Assembly: GCA_013416455.1 (NCBI GenBank)
Contig: JACCES010000001.1
Span: 1-64,000 of the forward strand
Direction: 5' to 3'
DNA: 64,000 bases
Source: Alcaligenaceae bacterium
GTDB lineage: Bacteria; Pseudomonadota; Gammaproteobacteria; Burkholderiales; Burkholderiaceae_B
Numbering within the stretch: the first letter of the stretch is position 1; every line of letters begins with the position of its first letter. A model generated the notes under the pieces. It saw only the letters and a list, made by a program, of their open reading frames with translations. It was not told the origin of the DNA and made no database searches. Both the position numbers and the translations under genes were made by a program. Shown here one piece after another: positions 9,215 through 18,496 of this stretch.

Positions 9215-9523
9215 GCGCTCCATACTGGGGATAACCCCGCTTGCAGCAGGGGCGGGGGTCATGGTTGTACACAGTCTCATGTGTTCTGCGATCCCTTCCG
9301 GGGCTGCGTCCGGCGTCCGGTCCTGTATGTCTATGTAACTGACATATAAAGGAATTTCTCGGTTTCCACCCGGTTTCTGAAGATGCTTGTGAAAAAAAGG
9401 AATCTGTGCTGCGGTGTTTCCCTGGTTTTTTCCCCAAAGTTATCCACAGTTTGTCGTGACTAATTTGCGAAAGCCGCGACTTCACAGGCTTTCCGGAACG
9501 ATTCGAGAATTCTCTTTAAGTTG
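9215..9523. other. 309-bp gap between hemE and priA with one DnaA-box sequence
   Basis: No gene is seen here. The gap holds a short GGGG-ATAA-CCCC hairpin just after hemE and one perfect DnaA-box consensus TTATCCACA at 9440-9448. It is AT-richer than its surroundings. A single box without others, an AT-rich unwinding tract or dnaA/dnaN nearby does not make an origin. Confidence 0.6.
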
Positions 9524-11773
9524 ATGCCTGCTTCGAGGCCTGTTTTCTCTTCAGAGGCGATGCCTCCGACACCCGAAGGGCGCGAGTGCCGCTACGTGCG
9601 AGTGGCGCTGGATGTTCCGCTGCCGGGCCTGTTCGATTATTGCAGTGCGCAAGCCGTCGAGATCGGGCAGCGGGTTATCGTGCCTTTCGGGCGGCGCGAT
9701 CTCGTCGGCATGGTTGTCGACCTGCCGGCGGCCCCGGCGGTGGCGGTCGAGCATGTGAAGGCGGTTTCGATGGTGCTGGACGATCTGCCCGCCATGCCCG
9801 GCGATTGGCTGGCCATGGTGGATTTTGCTGCGCGCTACTATCAGCGCCCATTGGGCGAGGTCATCATGCCGGCCTTGCCGCCGCCCTTGCGCAAGGCGGG
9901 GGCGTATACCGGGCAGCGCGCAGCGGGAGGGCCGGTGCGGCGGTTGGAAAGGCGCCTGGAAAAACAGCGGAAGCGGCTCGAACGCTTGGCGGAACAGCCG
10001 GGCAAAAGCCCGGATGAGCCGCCTGAAAAATGCGATCCGGATTCGGCCGCCTCAGGCCATCCGGGACTCGGCCCGGCACCGGCCGGCGGGGTGAATGGGA
10101 GCGATAGCGTTCCCGCCATTCAGGCGCCGTCGCTCAATGATGAGCAGCGCCAGGCCGTCGCCGCCATTGCCGCCGTGGAAGGCCACGGCGTCGTGCTGTT
10201 GCGGGGGATCACAGGCAGTGGCAAGACGGAAGTCTATCTGCATGCCGCCCAAAGGGTTCTGGCCGGGGGCCGGCAGGTGTTGTTTCTGGTGCCCGAAATC
10301 AACCTTACACCACAGCTGGAACGTGCGCTTCGCGCCCGGTTCGATGCATCGGGCGCCGACGCCGCGGGAACACTGGCGGTCCTGCACAGCGGGATGTCCG
10401 ATGGCGAGAGGCTGGAGGCCTGGCTGCGCGCTTTCCGGGGTGAAGCGCGCGTGCTGCTGGGAACCCGCATGGCGATCACCGCGCCATTGCCGCGGCTCGG
10501 GCTGATCATTGTGGACGAGGAACACGATGCCTCGTACAAGCAGCAGGATGGTCTGCGCTATTCCGCCCGCGATCTGGCGGTATGGCGGGGGCATGATCGC
10601 GGTGTGCCCGTGGTGCTGGGTTCGGCCACGCCGTCGCTGGAGTCCTGGAACCACGCCATGCAGGGGCGCTATCTCCGTGTGTCGCTGACACGCAGGGCGC
10701 GCGAGGTCGCCCTGCCCGCCGTCAGGATGGTCGACACCCGCCGCCTTAAGCTGGAGCAGGGTTTTTCACCGCAACTGCTCGATGCCATGGAGCGCAGGCT
10801 TGCGCTGCAAGAGCAGGTGCTGGTCTTTATCAATCGGCGCGGCTACGCGCCCGTGCTCAGTTGCACGTCCTGCGGCTGGGTAAGCCAATGTTCCCGCTGC
10901 ACGGCCTACAGCGTCCTGCATCGACTGCGCGGGCGGGCCGCCCGGCTGCAATGCCATCACTGCGGCGGACAGGCGCCCGTGCCACGGGCCTGCCCGGATT
11001 GCGGGGATCTTGACCTGAAGCCCATGGGCCGCGGCACACAGCGTATCGAGGAATTTCTCGGGGAGCGTTTTCCCGAGGCGCGGATCGCCCGCATCGATGC
11101 GGATTCCACCCGGCTCAAGGGCAGCGCCGCCGCTTTGTTTTCGCAGGTTCACCAGGGCGAGGTGGACATTCTGGTGGGCACACAGATGGTGGCGAAGGGG
11201 CACGATTTTGCGAATCTCGGCCTGGTGGGAGTCCTGAATGCCGATTCCATGCTGTTCGCGCAGGATTTCCGCGCCCCGGAACGGCTGTTCGCGCAGTTGA
11301 TGCAGGTGGCCGGCAGGGCCGGCCGCCATCGTGTGGGCGGCGAGGTCATGCTGCAGACCGACTACCCTGATCAGCCGGTCTACCGGGCCTTGCAGCGCCA
11401 TGATTACGAGGGTTTCGCACAATATGCGCTGGATGAGCGCAAGGTGCTGGGGCTGCCCCCCTATTCATATCAGGCGCTGCTGGTCGCCGAGGGCCGTGAA
11501 CTGGCGCATGCATTGCAGTTCCTGAACGATGTCCGCAAGCTGCCCGAGGAAGACGCCGGCGCTTATCCCATGCTGGGCCACATCATGCTTTACGATCCCG
11601 TGCCGTTGCGCGTGGTTCGAGTGGCGAATATCGAGCGCGCGCAGCTGCTGGTGGAAAGCCACAGCCGCCCGGCGCTGCAGCGCTTTCTTGCGCAATGGAG
11701 CGAGGATCTGTTCCGGCTGGGTCGGGAGTCGCGGGTGCGCTATAGTCTTGAAGTCGATCCATTCGAGATTTGA
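9524..11773 (+). CDS. priA: Primosomal replication restart helicase PriA
   Basis: A 749-residue superfamily 2 3'-5' helicase that restarts stalled forks and reloads DnaB. Visible are the N-terminal 3'-end-binding domain, Walker A GITGSGKTEVY near residue 228, the DEEH box near 329, and eight Cys in paired CxxC motifs (about 446-495) forming the two zinc sites specific to PriA. A low-complexity linker (about 130-195, rich in Arg/Lys and Pro) is inserted before the helicase core. An ATG is taken as start; a TTG lies directly before it. rep follows 16 bp downstream, so the two repair/replication helicases are probably co-transcribed. Confidence 0.97.
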   Translation: MPASRPVFSSEAMPPTPEGRECRYVRVALDVPLPGLFDYCSAQAVEIGQRVIVPFGRRDLVGMVVDLPAAPAVAVEHVKAVSMVLDDLPAMPGDWLAMVDFAARYYQRPLGEVIMPALPPPLRKAGAYTGQRAAGGPVRRLERRLEKQRKRLERLAEQPGKSPDEPPEKCDPDSAASGHPGLGPAPAGGVNGSDSVPAIQAPSLNDEQRQAVAAIAAVEGHGVVLLRGITGSGKTEVYLHAAQRVLAGGRQVLFLVPEINLTPQLERALRARFDASGADAAGTLAVLHSGMSDGERLEAWLRAFRGEARVLLGTRMAITAPLPRLGLIIVDEEHDASYKQQDGLRYSARDLAVWRGHDRGVPVVLGSATPSLESWNHAMQGRYLRVSLTRRAREVALPAVRMVDTRRLKLEQGFSPQLLDAMERRLALQEQVLVFINRRGYAPVLSCTSCGWVSQCSRCTAYSVLHRLRGRAARLQCHHCGGQAPVPRACPDCGDLDLKPMGRGTQRIEEFLGERFPEARIARIDADSTRLKGSAAALFSQVHQGEVDILVGTQMVAKGHDFANLGLVGVLNADSMLFAQDFRAPERLFAQLMQVAGRAGRHRVGGEVMLQTDYPDQPVYRALQRHDYEGFAQYALDERKVLGLPPYSYQALLVAEGRELAHALQFLNDVRKLPEEDAGAYPMLGHIMLYDPVPLRVVRVANIERAQLLVESHSRPALQRFLAQWSEDLFRLGRESRVRYSLEVDPFEI

Positions 11774-11789
11774 GCAAGGGCCATAGCAA

Positions 11790-13946
11790 GTGACCACGAG
11801 CCCGGGCGCCACCGTCGCCGCCGACCTGAACCCCATGCAGCGCAAGGCCGTCCTGTATCTGGATGGCCCTTGCCTGGTGCTGGCGGGGGCCGGCAGCGGC
11901 AAGACGCGGGTCATCACGCAGAAGATCGCCTATCTGATGCGCGAATGCGGCTACCCGGCCCGCAATGTCGTGGCCCTGACCTTCACCAACAAGGCGGCCC
12001 GGGAAATGAGCGATCGCATCCGGCAGCTGGTCGACCCGCGCCTTGCGAAAGGGCTCACCGTCAGTACTTTTCATTCGCTGGGGCTGCGCTTTCTCCGGGA
12101 AGAGGCCGAGCATGCCGGGCTCAAGAAACAGTTCTCCATACTCGATTCCAATGACGCGCTCGCCATCATCCAGGAACTGCTGGCGACCACCGACCGCGCA
12201 CGGCTCAAGGCGGTGCAGCAGTGCATTTCTTTGTGGAAGAACGGGCTGACGGGGCCGGACGAGGCCGCCGCGTCGGCGCTGACGCCCAGCGAGGCGGAAG
12301 CCGCCCGCGTATACCGGGACTACAGTGCAACGCTGGGCGCCTATCAGGCCGTGGATTTCGATGATCTCATCCGCCTGCCGACGATGCTGCTCGAACGCAA
12401 TGACGATGTGCGCTCACGCTGGCAATCCCGGGTGCATTATCTGCTCGTCGACGAATACCAGGACACCAATGTCTGCCAGTACCGCATGGTCCAGGCGCTC
12501 GTGGGCCGGCGCGCGATGTTCACCGCCGTCGGCGACGATGACCAGGCGATCTATGCATGGCGGGGGGCCACTGTAGAGAACCTGCAGCGCCTGACGCATG
12601 ACTTCCCGGGCATAGAGCTCATCAAGCTGGAACAGAATTACCGTTCGGTGCAGCGTATCCTGACGGCCGCGAACAAGGTCATTGGCAACAATCCCAATGT
12701 GTTCGGCAAGACGCTCTGGTCTTCCCTGGGGGAAGGCGAGCCGATACAGGTGACGGCGATGGACGACGACGAGTCGGAGGCGGAAAGCATTGCGATGCGG
12801 ATTTCCGCCGCGCGTTTCGAGCGGCGGGCGCAATGGAAGGACTTCGCGGTTCTCTATCGCAGCAATCAGCAGGCGCGCGTACTGGAGCAGGCCCTGCGCA
12901 ACCTGCGCATCCCCTACACCATTTCGGGGGGGCAGAGCTTTTTCGAGAAACCCGAGATCCGGGACATGCTGGCTTACTTGCGTGTCATTGCGAATGATGA
13001 CGATGATCCGGCATTCATCCGGGCGGTAACGACGCCGCGGCGCGGAATCGGCAGCGCCACTTTGCAGACGCTCGGCCAGTTTGCGCTCGAAAAGGGCCTG
13101 TCCATGTTTGCCGCCGTTTTCGAGATCGGCCCCGCCGGGCGGCTGGCGCCCCGGCAATTGCAGCCGTTGCAGAACTTCGCGCGCTACATACAGGACTTCC
13201 AGACCCGCGCCGGGCGGCGGGGCGCGTGGCGCAGCATGCAAGGGATGGAGGGGCTGTTCGCGGGCATGGATCCCCCCGCCGCGGCGGGACAGCCGGGCGG
13301 GCCGGCGGGGCTGCTCGATACTTTCGAGGCGGCCGCGGCGGGGGATACACCCGGCCTGCTGGACGAGCTGTTGCGCAGTATCGATTACGAACGGCATCTC
13401 TACGATCTGTACGACGAGAAGCCTGCCCAGACACGCTGGCAGAATGTGCTGGAACTGATGGGCTGGCTCAAGCGCAAGGCGCAGGAAGACGAGCTGGACC
13501 TCATGGAGCTGGTGCAGCATGTATCGCTGGTGACCATGCTCGAGCGCGGTGACGATGAGGAGCCCGATGCCGTCAAGCTGTCCACTCTGCACGCCGCAAA
13601 GGGGCTGGAGTATCCGCATGTCTATCTGGTGGGCGTGGAGGAAGGCCTGCTGCCTCATCTGGGGCGCGAGGACGAGGACGTGGCGCCGGCGGATGCGGCC
13701 GAGGTGCGGGTGCAGCGCATTCAGGAAGAGCGCCGGCTGATGTATGTCGGCATTACGCGGGCGCAGCGCAGCCTGCATTTGAGCTGGTGCAAACGCCGGC
13801 GCCGCGCGCGCGAAGACGTCGTGCGCGAGCGTTCCCGTTTTGTCGAGGAAATGGGCTTCAGTGAAAAGAAGCTTGCCGATCCCGCTCCGGGCATGAACCC
13901 GAAGCAGCGGCTCGATATGCTGAAGTCGCTGCTGGCCGGCAATTGA
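11790..13946 (+). CDS. rep: ATP-dependent DNA helicase Rep (UvrD/Rep family)
   Basis: A 718-residue superfamily 1 helicase closest to Rep. The N-terminus LNPMQRKAV, Walker A AGAGSGKTRVITQKIA near residue 32, LTFTNKAAREM, DEYQDTN near 219, GDDDQAIYAWRGA and the C-terminal YVGITRAQRSLHLSWC are all there. An Ala/Gly-rich insertion is seen around residues 470-520. It starts with GTG (GCAAGGGCC upstream), 16 bp after priA. Rep moves replisomes past obstacles and works with PriA at restart, which fits the pairing. A clear terminator follows. Confidence 0.96.
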   Translation: MTTSPGATVAADLNPMQRKAVLYLDGPCLVLAGAGSGKTRVITQKIAYLMRECGYPARNVVALTFTNKAAREMSDRIRQLVDPRLAKGLTVSTFHSLGLRFLREEAEHAGLKKQFSILDSNDALAIIQELLATTDRARLKAVQQCISLWKNGLTGPDEAAASALTPSEAEAARVYRDYSATLGAYQAVDFDDLIRLPTMLLERNDDVRSRWQSRVHYLLVDEYQDTNVCQYRMVQALVGRRAMFTAVGDDDQAIYAWRGATVENLQRLTHDFPGIELIKLEQNYRSVQRILTAANKVIGNNPNVFGKTLWSSLGEGEPIQVTAMDDDESEAESIAMRISAARFERRAQWKDFAVLYRSNQQARVLEQALRNLRIPYTISGGQSFFEKPEIRDMLAYLRVIANDDDDPAFIRAVTTPRRGIGSATLQTLGQFALEKGLSMFAAVFEIGPAGRLAPRQLQPLQNFARYIQDFQTRAGRRGAWRSMQGMEGLFAGMDPPAAAGQPGGPAGLLDTFEAAAAGDTPGLLDELLRSIDYERHLYDLYDEKPAQTRWQNVLELMGWLKRKAQEDELDLMELVQHVSLVTMLERGDDEEPDAVKLSTLHAAKGLEYPHVYLVGVEEGLLPHLGREDEDVAPADAAEVRVQRIQEERRLMYVGITRAQRSLHLSWCKRRRRAREDVVRERSRFVEEMGFSEKKLADPAPGMNPKQRLDMLKSLLAGN

Positions 13947-14001
13947 TTCAGGGGTGGCGTGCGGGTGTGGCGTGCTTCACGCGGATGAGCCGCGCCAAGA
14001 A

Positions 14002-14033
14002 AAAACCCGCCAGTGCTTCAGATGGCGGGTTTT
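14002..14033. terminator. Bidirectional rho-independent terminator
   Basis: An 11-bp perfect stem (AAAACCCGCCA with TGGCGGGTTTT) with a 10-nt loop. It has T-runs on both strands, between rep (+) and the convergent 77-aa gene (-), and can serve both. Confidence 0.88.
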
Positions 14034-14076
14034 CGAAGACGACTGACTGACCGTGCCGCCGGCGGCACTATGCTGT

Positions 14077-14310
14077 TCAGCACAGGAACCTCGTGTGGCG
14101 GCCGTCGCGCAGGCGGGCTTCATGCACGGCTTCGGCGACCAGGATCAGGTAGCGGCCGAAAGCGGAAGCGGCGCGCCCGATGTAGCCGAACACCATGCCC
14201 AGGCCTTCTATGCCCGAATACGACTGGCCGTTGCTGTTGGCGGCTTGGACGAGTTCGCGCTCAAGAGAGTCACTAAGTCGACTGTATGTGTTTACTGAAT
14301 TGATTGCCAT
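14077..14310 (-). CDS. 77-residue protein of unknown function behind an operator-covered promoter
   Basis: A small protein with no family I recognise. It has a polar N-terminus (MAINSVNTYSRLSDSLERE), a Gly/Ser-rich middle with a short hydrophobic stretch (GLGMVFGYIG), an amphipathic helix (FGRYLILVAEAVHEARLRDG) and a final Cys. It has its own near-consensus promoter covered by two palindromes and a terminator, which argues for a real, tightly controlled gene. The ribosome site (AAGGGGTAAGC) is good. It could be a stress-induced or regulator-linked small protein. Function unknown. Confidence 0.7.
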   Translation of the reverse strand: MAINSVNTYSRLSDSLERELVQAANSNGQSYSGIEGLGMVFGYIGRAASAFGRYLILVAEAVHEARLRDGRHTRFLC

Positions 14311-14349
14311 GATGCTTACCCCTTGCTGAACGGTTGAACGACTGAACTG

Positions 14350-14378
14350 ATTATAGGGTAAACCCTAGGCGATGTCTA
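14350..14378 (-). promoter_or_regulatory. Near-consensus sigma-70 promoter of the 77-aa gene
   Basis: On the minus strand, -35 TAGACA (14378-14373) and a perfect -10 TATAAT (14355-14350) are separated by 17 bp. Transcription would start about 30 bp before the ATG at 14310. Confidence 0.8.
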
Positions 14379-14390
14379 GGGTTTACCCTA
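14354..14390. promoter_or_regulatory. Two tandem palindromic operators over the promoter
   Basis: Two 14-bp dyads of form TAGGGT-NN-ACCCTA lie at 14354-14367 and 14377-14390, 23 bp apart. Together they also form one large inverted repeat with 15-bp arms. One covers the promoter spacer and the first base-pairs of the -10; the other overlaps the -35. This is the layout of a strongly repressed promoter. The regulator is not encoded next to it and the motif is not one I can assign. Confidence 0.82.
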
Positions 14391-14536
14391 GTATGACGCA
14401 AGGGGTGGCGGGGAAACGACACATAATGCGGAATCGTTTCCCGTAGTATGAAATAAGGATGGGTGGCTGATGCGAGACCGCTTCCGTCAGCAGGGCCGGG
14501 CTCGCCCGCACGACCCGCGCATCCGGGCGGCCCGCT

Positions 14537-15526
14537 TCAGATTGCGCCGGCCGTCGCCGATGAAAACTCTTCCGACAGCAGCATTGCGCGAGCCTGGTAT
14601 TCTTCACGCAGTTCGCGCACGATCCGCGCCATGGGCAGGACGGTATCGATGCTGCCCGCCCCCTGGCCCGCGCTCCATACGTCGCGCCATGCCTTTGCTT
14701 CATCGTCGGTTCCCGCGTTGACTTCACGCTTTTGCTGCGGCAGCTGTGCCGGATCGTAGCCGGCGGCGGCAATGCTGGCGCGCAGATAATTGGCGGGTAT
14801 GCCGCTGAAATAGGGCGTATAGACGATATCGCTGCTCCGCGCATCGACGATCATCTGTTTGTGTGCCGCAACGGCGCGCGCTTCTTCACTGGCAATGAAG
14901 CGCGTGCCCATATATGCGAAGTCCGCCCCCATCGCGCGGGCGGCAAGAACATCATGGCCATGAGTGATCGCACCGGCCAGCGCGACCGGGCCGTCAAAGA
15001 GCCGGCGGACTTCGTTCAGCAGGGCGAATGGGCTGAGGGCGCCCGCATGGCCGCCCGCGCCGGCGCAAACCAGTATCAGGCCATCCACTCCCGCTTCCAG
15101 CGCCTTTTCCGCGTGGCGCACCGTGGTGACATCATGAAAAACCTTGCCGCCCCAGGCGTGTACCGTCTGCACCACATCATCCGGCGCGCGCAGGCTGGTG
15201 ATGATGTAGGGCACTTTGAACCGCGCGCAGACTTCCAGGTCGGCGTCCAGGCGTGTATTGGTCCCGTGGATGATATGGTTGATCGCATACGGGCTGATCA
15301 CGGCCGAAGGATCGCGGCCGCGAAGCGCCCGCAGGCTTTCTTCTATTTGGGCCAGCCACTCGGCAAGCTGGCTTTGCGGGCGCGCATTCAACGCGGGCAT
15401 GGACCCGACGATGCCGCTTGCGCACTGCGCAATCAGCAGTTCGGGGCCGCTGACGATGAACATGGGGGCGGCGATGACCGGTAGTGTGGTCTGCTGGTAC
15501 AGGCTGGTAACGAGAGGGTGCGGCAT
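14537..15526 (-). CDS. Nitronate monooxygenase / 2-nitropropane dioxygenase-like flavoprotein
   Basis: A 329-residue FMN-dependent TIM-barrel protein of the NAD(P)H:flavin oxidoreductase/nitronate monooxygenase family. It shows PVIAAPMF at the N-terminus, VCAGAGGHAG (phosphate/flavin loop), VALAGAI and GADFAYMGTRFIASEEA, the standard family landmarks. The start at 15526 (MPHPLVTS) has a good ribosome site (CAGGAGACC); the longer reading frame upstream lacks one. It is divergent from the CaiB gene at 15595. Relatives oxidise alkyl nitronates, but many have unknown substrates and some sit in acyl-CoA pathways. Confidence 0.9.
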   Translation of the reverse strand: MPHPLVTSLYQQTTLPVIAAPMFIVSGPELLIAQCASGIVGSMPALNARPQSQLAEWLAQIEESLRALRGRDPSAVISPYAINHIIHGTNTRLDADLEVCARFKVPYIITSLRAPDDVVQTVHAWGGKVFHDVTTVRHAEKALEAGVDGLILVCAGAGGHAGALSPFALLNEVRRLFDGPVALAGAITHGHDVLAARAMGADFAYMGTRFIASEEARAVAAHKQMIVDARSSDIVYTPYFSGIPANYLRASIAAAGYDPAQLPQQKREVNAGTDDEAKAWRDVWSAGQGAGSIDTVLPMARIVRELREEYQARAMLLSEEFSSATAGAI

Positions 15527-15594
15527 GTGGTCTCCTGCGTGTAAGAGGCGGTCGGGCGGAACCTTCCAGGTTTTAGGGCAAAATACCGGATTCC

Positions 15595-16836
15595 ATGCCA
15601 AATATCCTATCACCCATGTCAAAACGTCCAGCAGCGCTTGCCGGCGTGCGTGTCCTCGATCTGACGCGAGTGCTCGCCGGCCCCTGGTGCACTCAGAATC
15701 TCGCCGATCTGGGTGCCGAGGTCATCAAGATCGAACGTCCCGGCAGCGGGGACGATACCCGGGGATGGGGGCCGCCCTATGTGAAGGATGCCGAAGGCCG
15801 CGATACGACCGAGGCCGCCTATTACGCCAGTGCAAACCGCAACAAGCAGTCCGTTGCGCTCGACATCGCCAGCCCCAGGGGAGCCGAGATCGTTCGGGAA
15901 CTGGCGCGCCAAAGCGACATCTTCGTCGAGAACTTCAAGGCCGGTGGCCTGCGCAAGTATGGCCTCGATTACGAGAGCATCAAGGCCATCAACCCCGGCA
16001 TCATCTACTGCTCCATCACCGGTTTCGGCCAGTCGGGGCCCTATGCCAGCCGTCCCGGCTACGACTTCATGATCCAGGGCATGGGCGGCCTGATGAGCAT
16101 CACGGGCGAACGCGACGACCTGCCGGGCGGCGGCCCGCAGAAAGCCGGGGTGGCCGTCGCCGATCTGATGACCGGCATGTATTCAACGGTGGCGGTGCTT
16201 GCGGCATTGTATGAGCGCAAGGCCAGCGGCCTGGGCCAGCACATCGACATGGCCTTGCTGGACTGCCAGGTGGCCATGCTGGCCAACCAGAACATGAACT
16301 ACCTGACCAGCGGCGTTTCTCCGACCCGCGCGGGGAATGCCCACCAGAATCTGGTTCCCTACCAGGTGTTCACAGCGGCCGACGGCCACCTCATCGTGGC
16401 CGTGGGCAATGACAGCCAGTTCCGTGCCTATTGCGGCGTGATCGCCCGGCCCGATCTCGCCGAAGATCCTCGTTTCCGCCTGAATCCGGGCCGGGTCGTG
16501 AACCGGGAGGCCCTGATTCCGGTGCTCGCCGACGTCATGAAGACCCGCCCGCGCGATGTCTGGCTGGCGGAACTCGAAGCCGCCGGCGTACCGGCCGGCC
16601 CCATCAACACACTCGATCAGGTGCATGAAGATCCGCAAGTGATCGCGCGGGCTCTGCGCCTGGATCTGCCGCACAGTGCGGCCGGGGCCATGCCGGCGGT
16701 GGCGAGCCCGCTGCGGCTGTCAGCCACGCCGGTCGAATACCGGCATGGCCCGCCCTTGCTGGGCGAGCATACGGTCGATGTGCTGAAAGAGCGTCTGAAT
16801 CTGTCGGACGATGAAATCAAGGAAATCCTGACATGA
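15595..16836 (+). CDS. CaiB/BaiF family (class III) CoA-transferase
   Basis: 413 residues (406 if the ATG at 15616 is used) with the full family layout: GAEVIKIERPG, VENFKAGGL, GFGQSGPYA, GVAVADLMTG with the likely catalytic Asp190, and QHIDMALLDCQ. The TGA overlaps the ATG of the next gene (ATGA), so it is translationally coupled to the 3-hydroxyacyl-CoA dehydrogenase. Together they suggest activation of an acid by CoA transfer and oxidation of a hydroxyacyl-CoA. The substrate is unknown. Confidence 0.92.
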   Translation: MPNILSPMSKRPAALAGVRVLDLTRVLAGPWCTQNLADLGAEVIKIERPGSGDDTRGWGPPYVKDAEGRDTTEAAYYASANRNKQSVALDIASPRGAEIVRELARQSDIFVENFKAGGLRKYGLDYESIKAINPGIIYCSITGFGQSGPYASRPGYDFMIQGMGGLMSITGERDDLPGGGPQKAGVAVADLMTGMYSTVAVLAALYERKASGLGQHIDMALLDCQVAMLANQNMNYLTSGVSPTRAGNAHQNLVPYQVFTAADGHLIVAVGNDSQFRAYCGVIARPDLAEDPRFRLNPGRVVNREALIPVLADVMKTRPRDVWLAELEAAGVPAGPINTLDQVHEDPQVIARALRLDLPHSAAGAMPAVASPLRLSATPVEYRHGPPLLGEHTVDVLKERLNLSDDEIKEILT

Positions 16837-18368
16837 GCGGTATCGAGACCATAGGCGTGGTAGGCGCCGGGGCAATGGGCAGGGGGATCGTGCAGATTGC
16901 CGCCCAGGCCGGGCTGAAGGTCAGGCTGTACGACGTCCAGGCCCGGGCGGTCGGTGACGCGCGCGACACCCTGCGGGGCATCTGGCGGAAGCTGGTCGCC
17001 AAGGGGCGCATGAGCGCCGAGGATGCCGACGCCGCGCAGGAGCGCGTCGTGCCCTGCGGCGATCTGGGCGATCTGGCGGATGCCGATGTGGTCGTGGAAG
17101 CCATCGTCGAACGGCTGGATGTCAAGAGCGAGCTGTTCGCCAGGCTGGAAGACATCGTCGATGCGGAATGCATACTCGCCTCCAATACGTCCTCGCTTTC
17201 CATCACCGCCATCGCGGCGGCCTGCAGGCATCCGGCGCGCGTGGTCGGCTACCATTTCTTCAATCCAGTGCCCTTGATGAAGGTGGTCGAGGTTGTCGAC
17301 GGCGCGCGCAGCGATCCGCGCCATGGCGATGCCCTCATGGCGCTCGCCCGGCGCATGGGGCATACGCCCGTGCGGGCCAGGGACATGCCGGGCTTCATCG
17401 TCAACCATGGCGGGCGCGGCATGAACGTCGAAGGGCTCAGGACGGTGCAGGAATGCGTGGCCCCCTTCCAGGACGTCGATGTCATCATGCGCGAGCAGGC
17501 CGGCTTCCGCATGGGCCCCTTCGAACTCATGGACCTCACCGGTCTCGATGTATCGCATCCCGTGATGGAGTCCATCTACAGGCAGTTTTACGATGAACCG
17601 CGTTTCCGGCCTTCGCCCATCACGGCGGTGCGCAGCGCGGGCGGCCTGCTGGGGCGCAAGACGGGTGAGGGCTTTTACCGCTATGCCGATGGCCAGAAGG
17701 TGGTCGAAGAGGAAAACCCCGCCCCGGCCTATCCTGAAGGCCTCAGCGTATGGGTCGCGCCCTATCATTCCACAGGCCATCGGCGGGCCGCCGCACTGCT
17801 GCGGGAACTGGGCGTCGAACCGGTGACGTCGGAACAGCCACCGCGCGATGCGCTGATACTCATCACGCCCTGGGGCGAGGATGCCGCCTCGGTGGTCGCC
17901 GAATACCAGCTCGATGGCAGCCGCAGCGTCGCGCTGGATACCTTCTTCGGCCTGGCGCCGGGCAGGCGGCGCGTCATCATGTGTTCGCCGGCAACGCTGC
18001 CGCGCTGGCGCGATGCCGCCCACGCCCTGTTTGCGCGCGACGGCACGCCCGTCAGCGTCGTTGCGGATTCGGCGGGCTTCGTCGGCCAGCGCATCGTGGC
18101 CAGCATCATCAATGTCGCCTGCGATATCGCCCAGCAGGGCATTGCCACGCCCGGGGACATCGATCTGGCCATTTCCCTGGGCCTGGGGTATCCGGGTGGA
18201 GGCCCTCTATCCATGGGCGATGCCCTGGGCACGGCGCACGTGCTCGAGGTCCTGCGCGGCATGCGGCGCACGACGGGCGACATGCGCTACCGGCCCAGCC
18301 TCTGGCTGCAGCGGCGCGTCCAGTTGGGAATGTCCCTGCGCGCCGAGGCGGCGACGGCTCACCGCTGA
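16833..18368 (+). CDS. 3-hydroxyacyl-CoA dehydrogenase (PaaH-like, two C-terminal domains)
   Basis: A 511-residue NAD-dependent 3-hydroxyacyl-CoA dehydrogenase. The Rossmann motif GVVGAGAMGRGI is at residues 8-19. SNTSSLSITAIA and YHFFNPVPLMKVVEVV (catalytic His) follow, then GFIVNHGGRGMNVEG. A second, more diverged C-terminal helical domain fills residues 400-505 (SAGFVGQRIVASIIN, GLGYPGGGPLSMGD). This two-domain form of about 500 residues is the PaaH/PaaC kind. It is coupled to the CoA-transferase by a 4-bp overlap and ends close to a terminator. Confidence 0.93.
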   Translation: MSGIETIGVVGAGAMGRGIVQIAAQAGLKVRLYDVQARAVGDARDTLRGIWRKLVAKGRMSAEDADAAQERVVPCGDLGDLADADVVVEAIVERLDVKSELFARLEDIVDAECILASNTSSLSITAIAAACRHPARVVGYHFFNPVPLMKVVEVVDGARSDPRHGDALMALARRMGHTPVRARDMPGFIVNHGGRGMNVEGLRTVQECVAPFQDVDVIMREQAGFRMGPFELMDLTGLDVSHPVMESIYRQFYDEPRFRPSPITAVRSAGGLLGRKTGEGFYRYADGQKVVEEENPAPAYPEGLSVWVAPYHSTGHRRAAALLRELGVEPVTSEQPPRDALILITPWGEDAASVVAEYQLDGSRSVALDTFFGLAPGRRRVIMCSPATLPRWRDAAHALFARDGTPVSVVADSAGFVGQRIVASIINVACDIAQQGIATPGDIDLAISLGLGYPGGGPLSMGDALGTAHVLEVLRGMRRTTGDMRYRPSLWLQRRVQLGMSLRAEAATAHR

Positions 18369-18430
18369 GCGGGGCCGCCACGCGGAGAGGCCCTGGCCAG
18401 AATGCCCAGGGTTCTTCACGCATCAACGAA

Positions 18431-18455
18431 ACGGGCCGCAATGAATGCGGCCCGT
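18431..18455. terminator. Bidirectional hairpin terminator
   Basis: A perfect 10-bp GC-rich stem (ACGGGCCGCA with TGCGGCCCGT) has a 5-nt loop. It lies between the 3-hydroxyacyl-CoA dehydrogenase (+) and the convergent cytochrome c gene (-). T-runs are short. Confidence 0.7.
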
Positions 18456-18496
18456 CTTGCTGGAAACCCTGGCGCGGGCGGGATGCTATCCGCCTT

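Noticed and set aside
9215-9523. Replication origin at the DnaA box before priA
   Set aside because: Only one box, no array, no AT-rich unwinding element and no dnaA/dnaN/gidA neighbourhood.
9903-12315. GTATAC hexamers inside priA and rep
   Set aside because: They lie in coding sequence without a second GNATNC hexamer 10 bp away, so they do not fit the phased regulatory pattern.
12414-13778. 454-codon minus-strand frame inside rep
   Set aside because: Antisense to an intact helicase with all motifs; no ribosome site or family marks.
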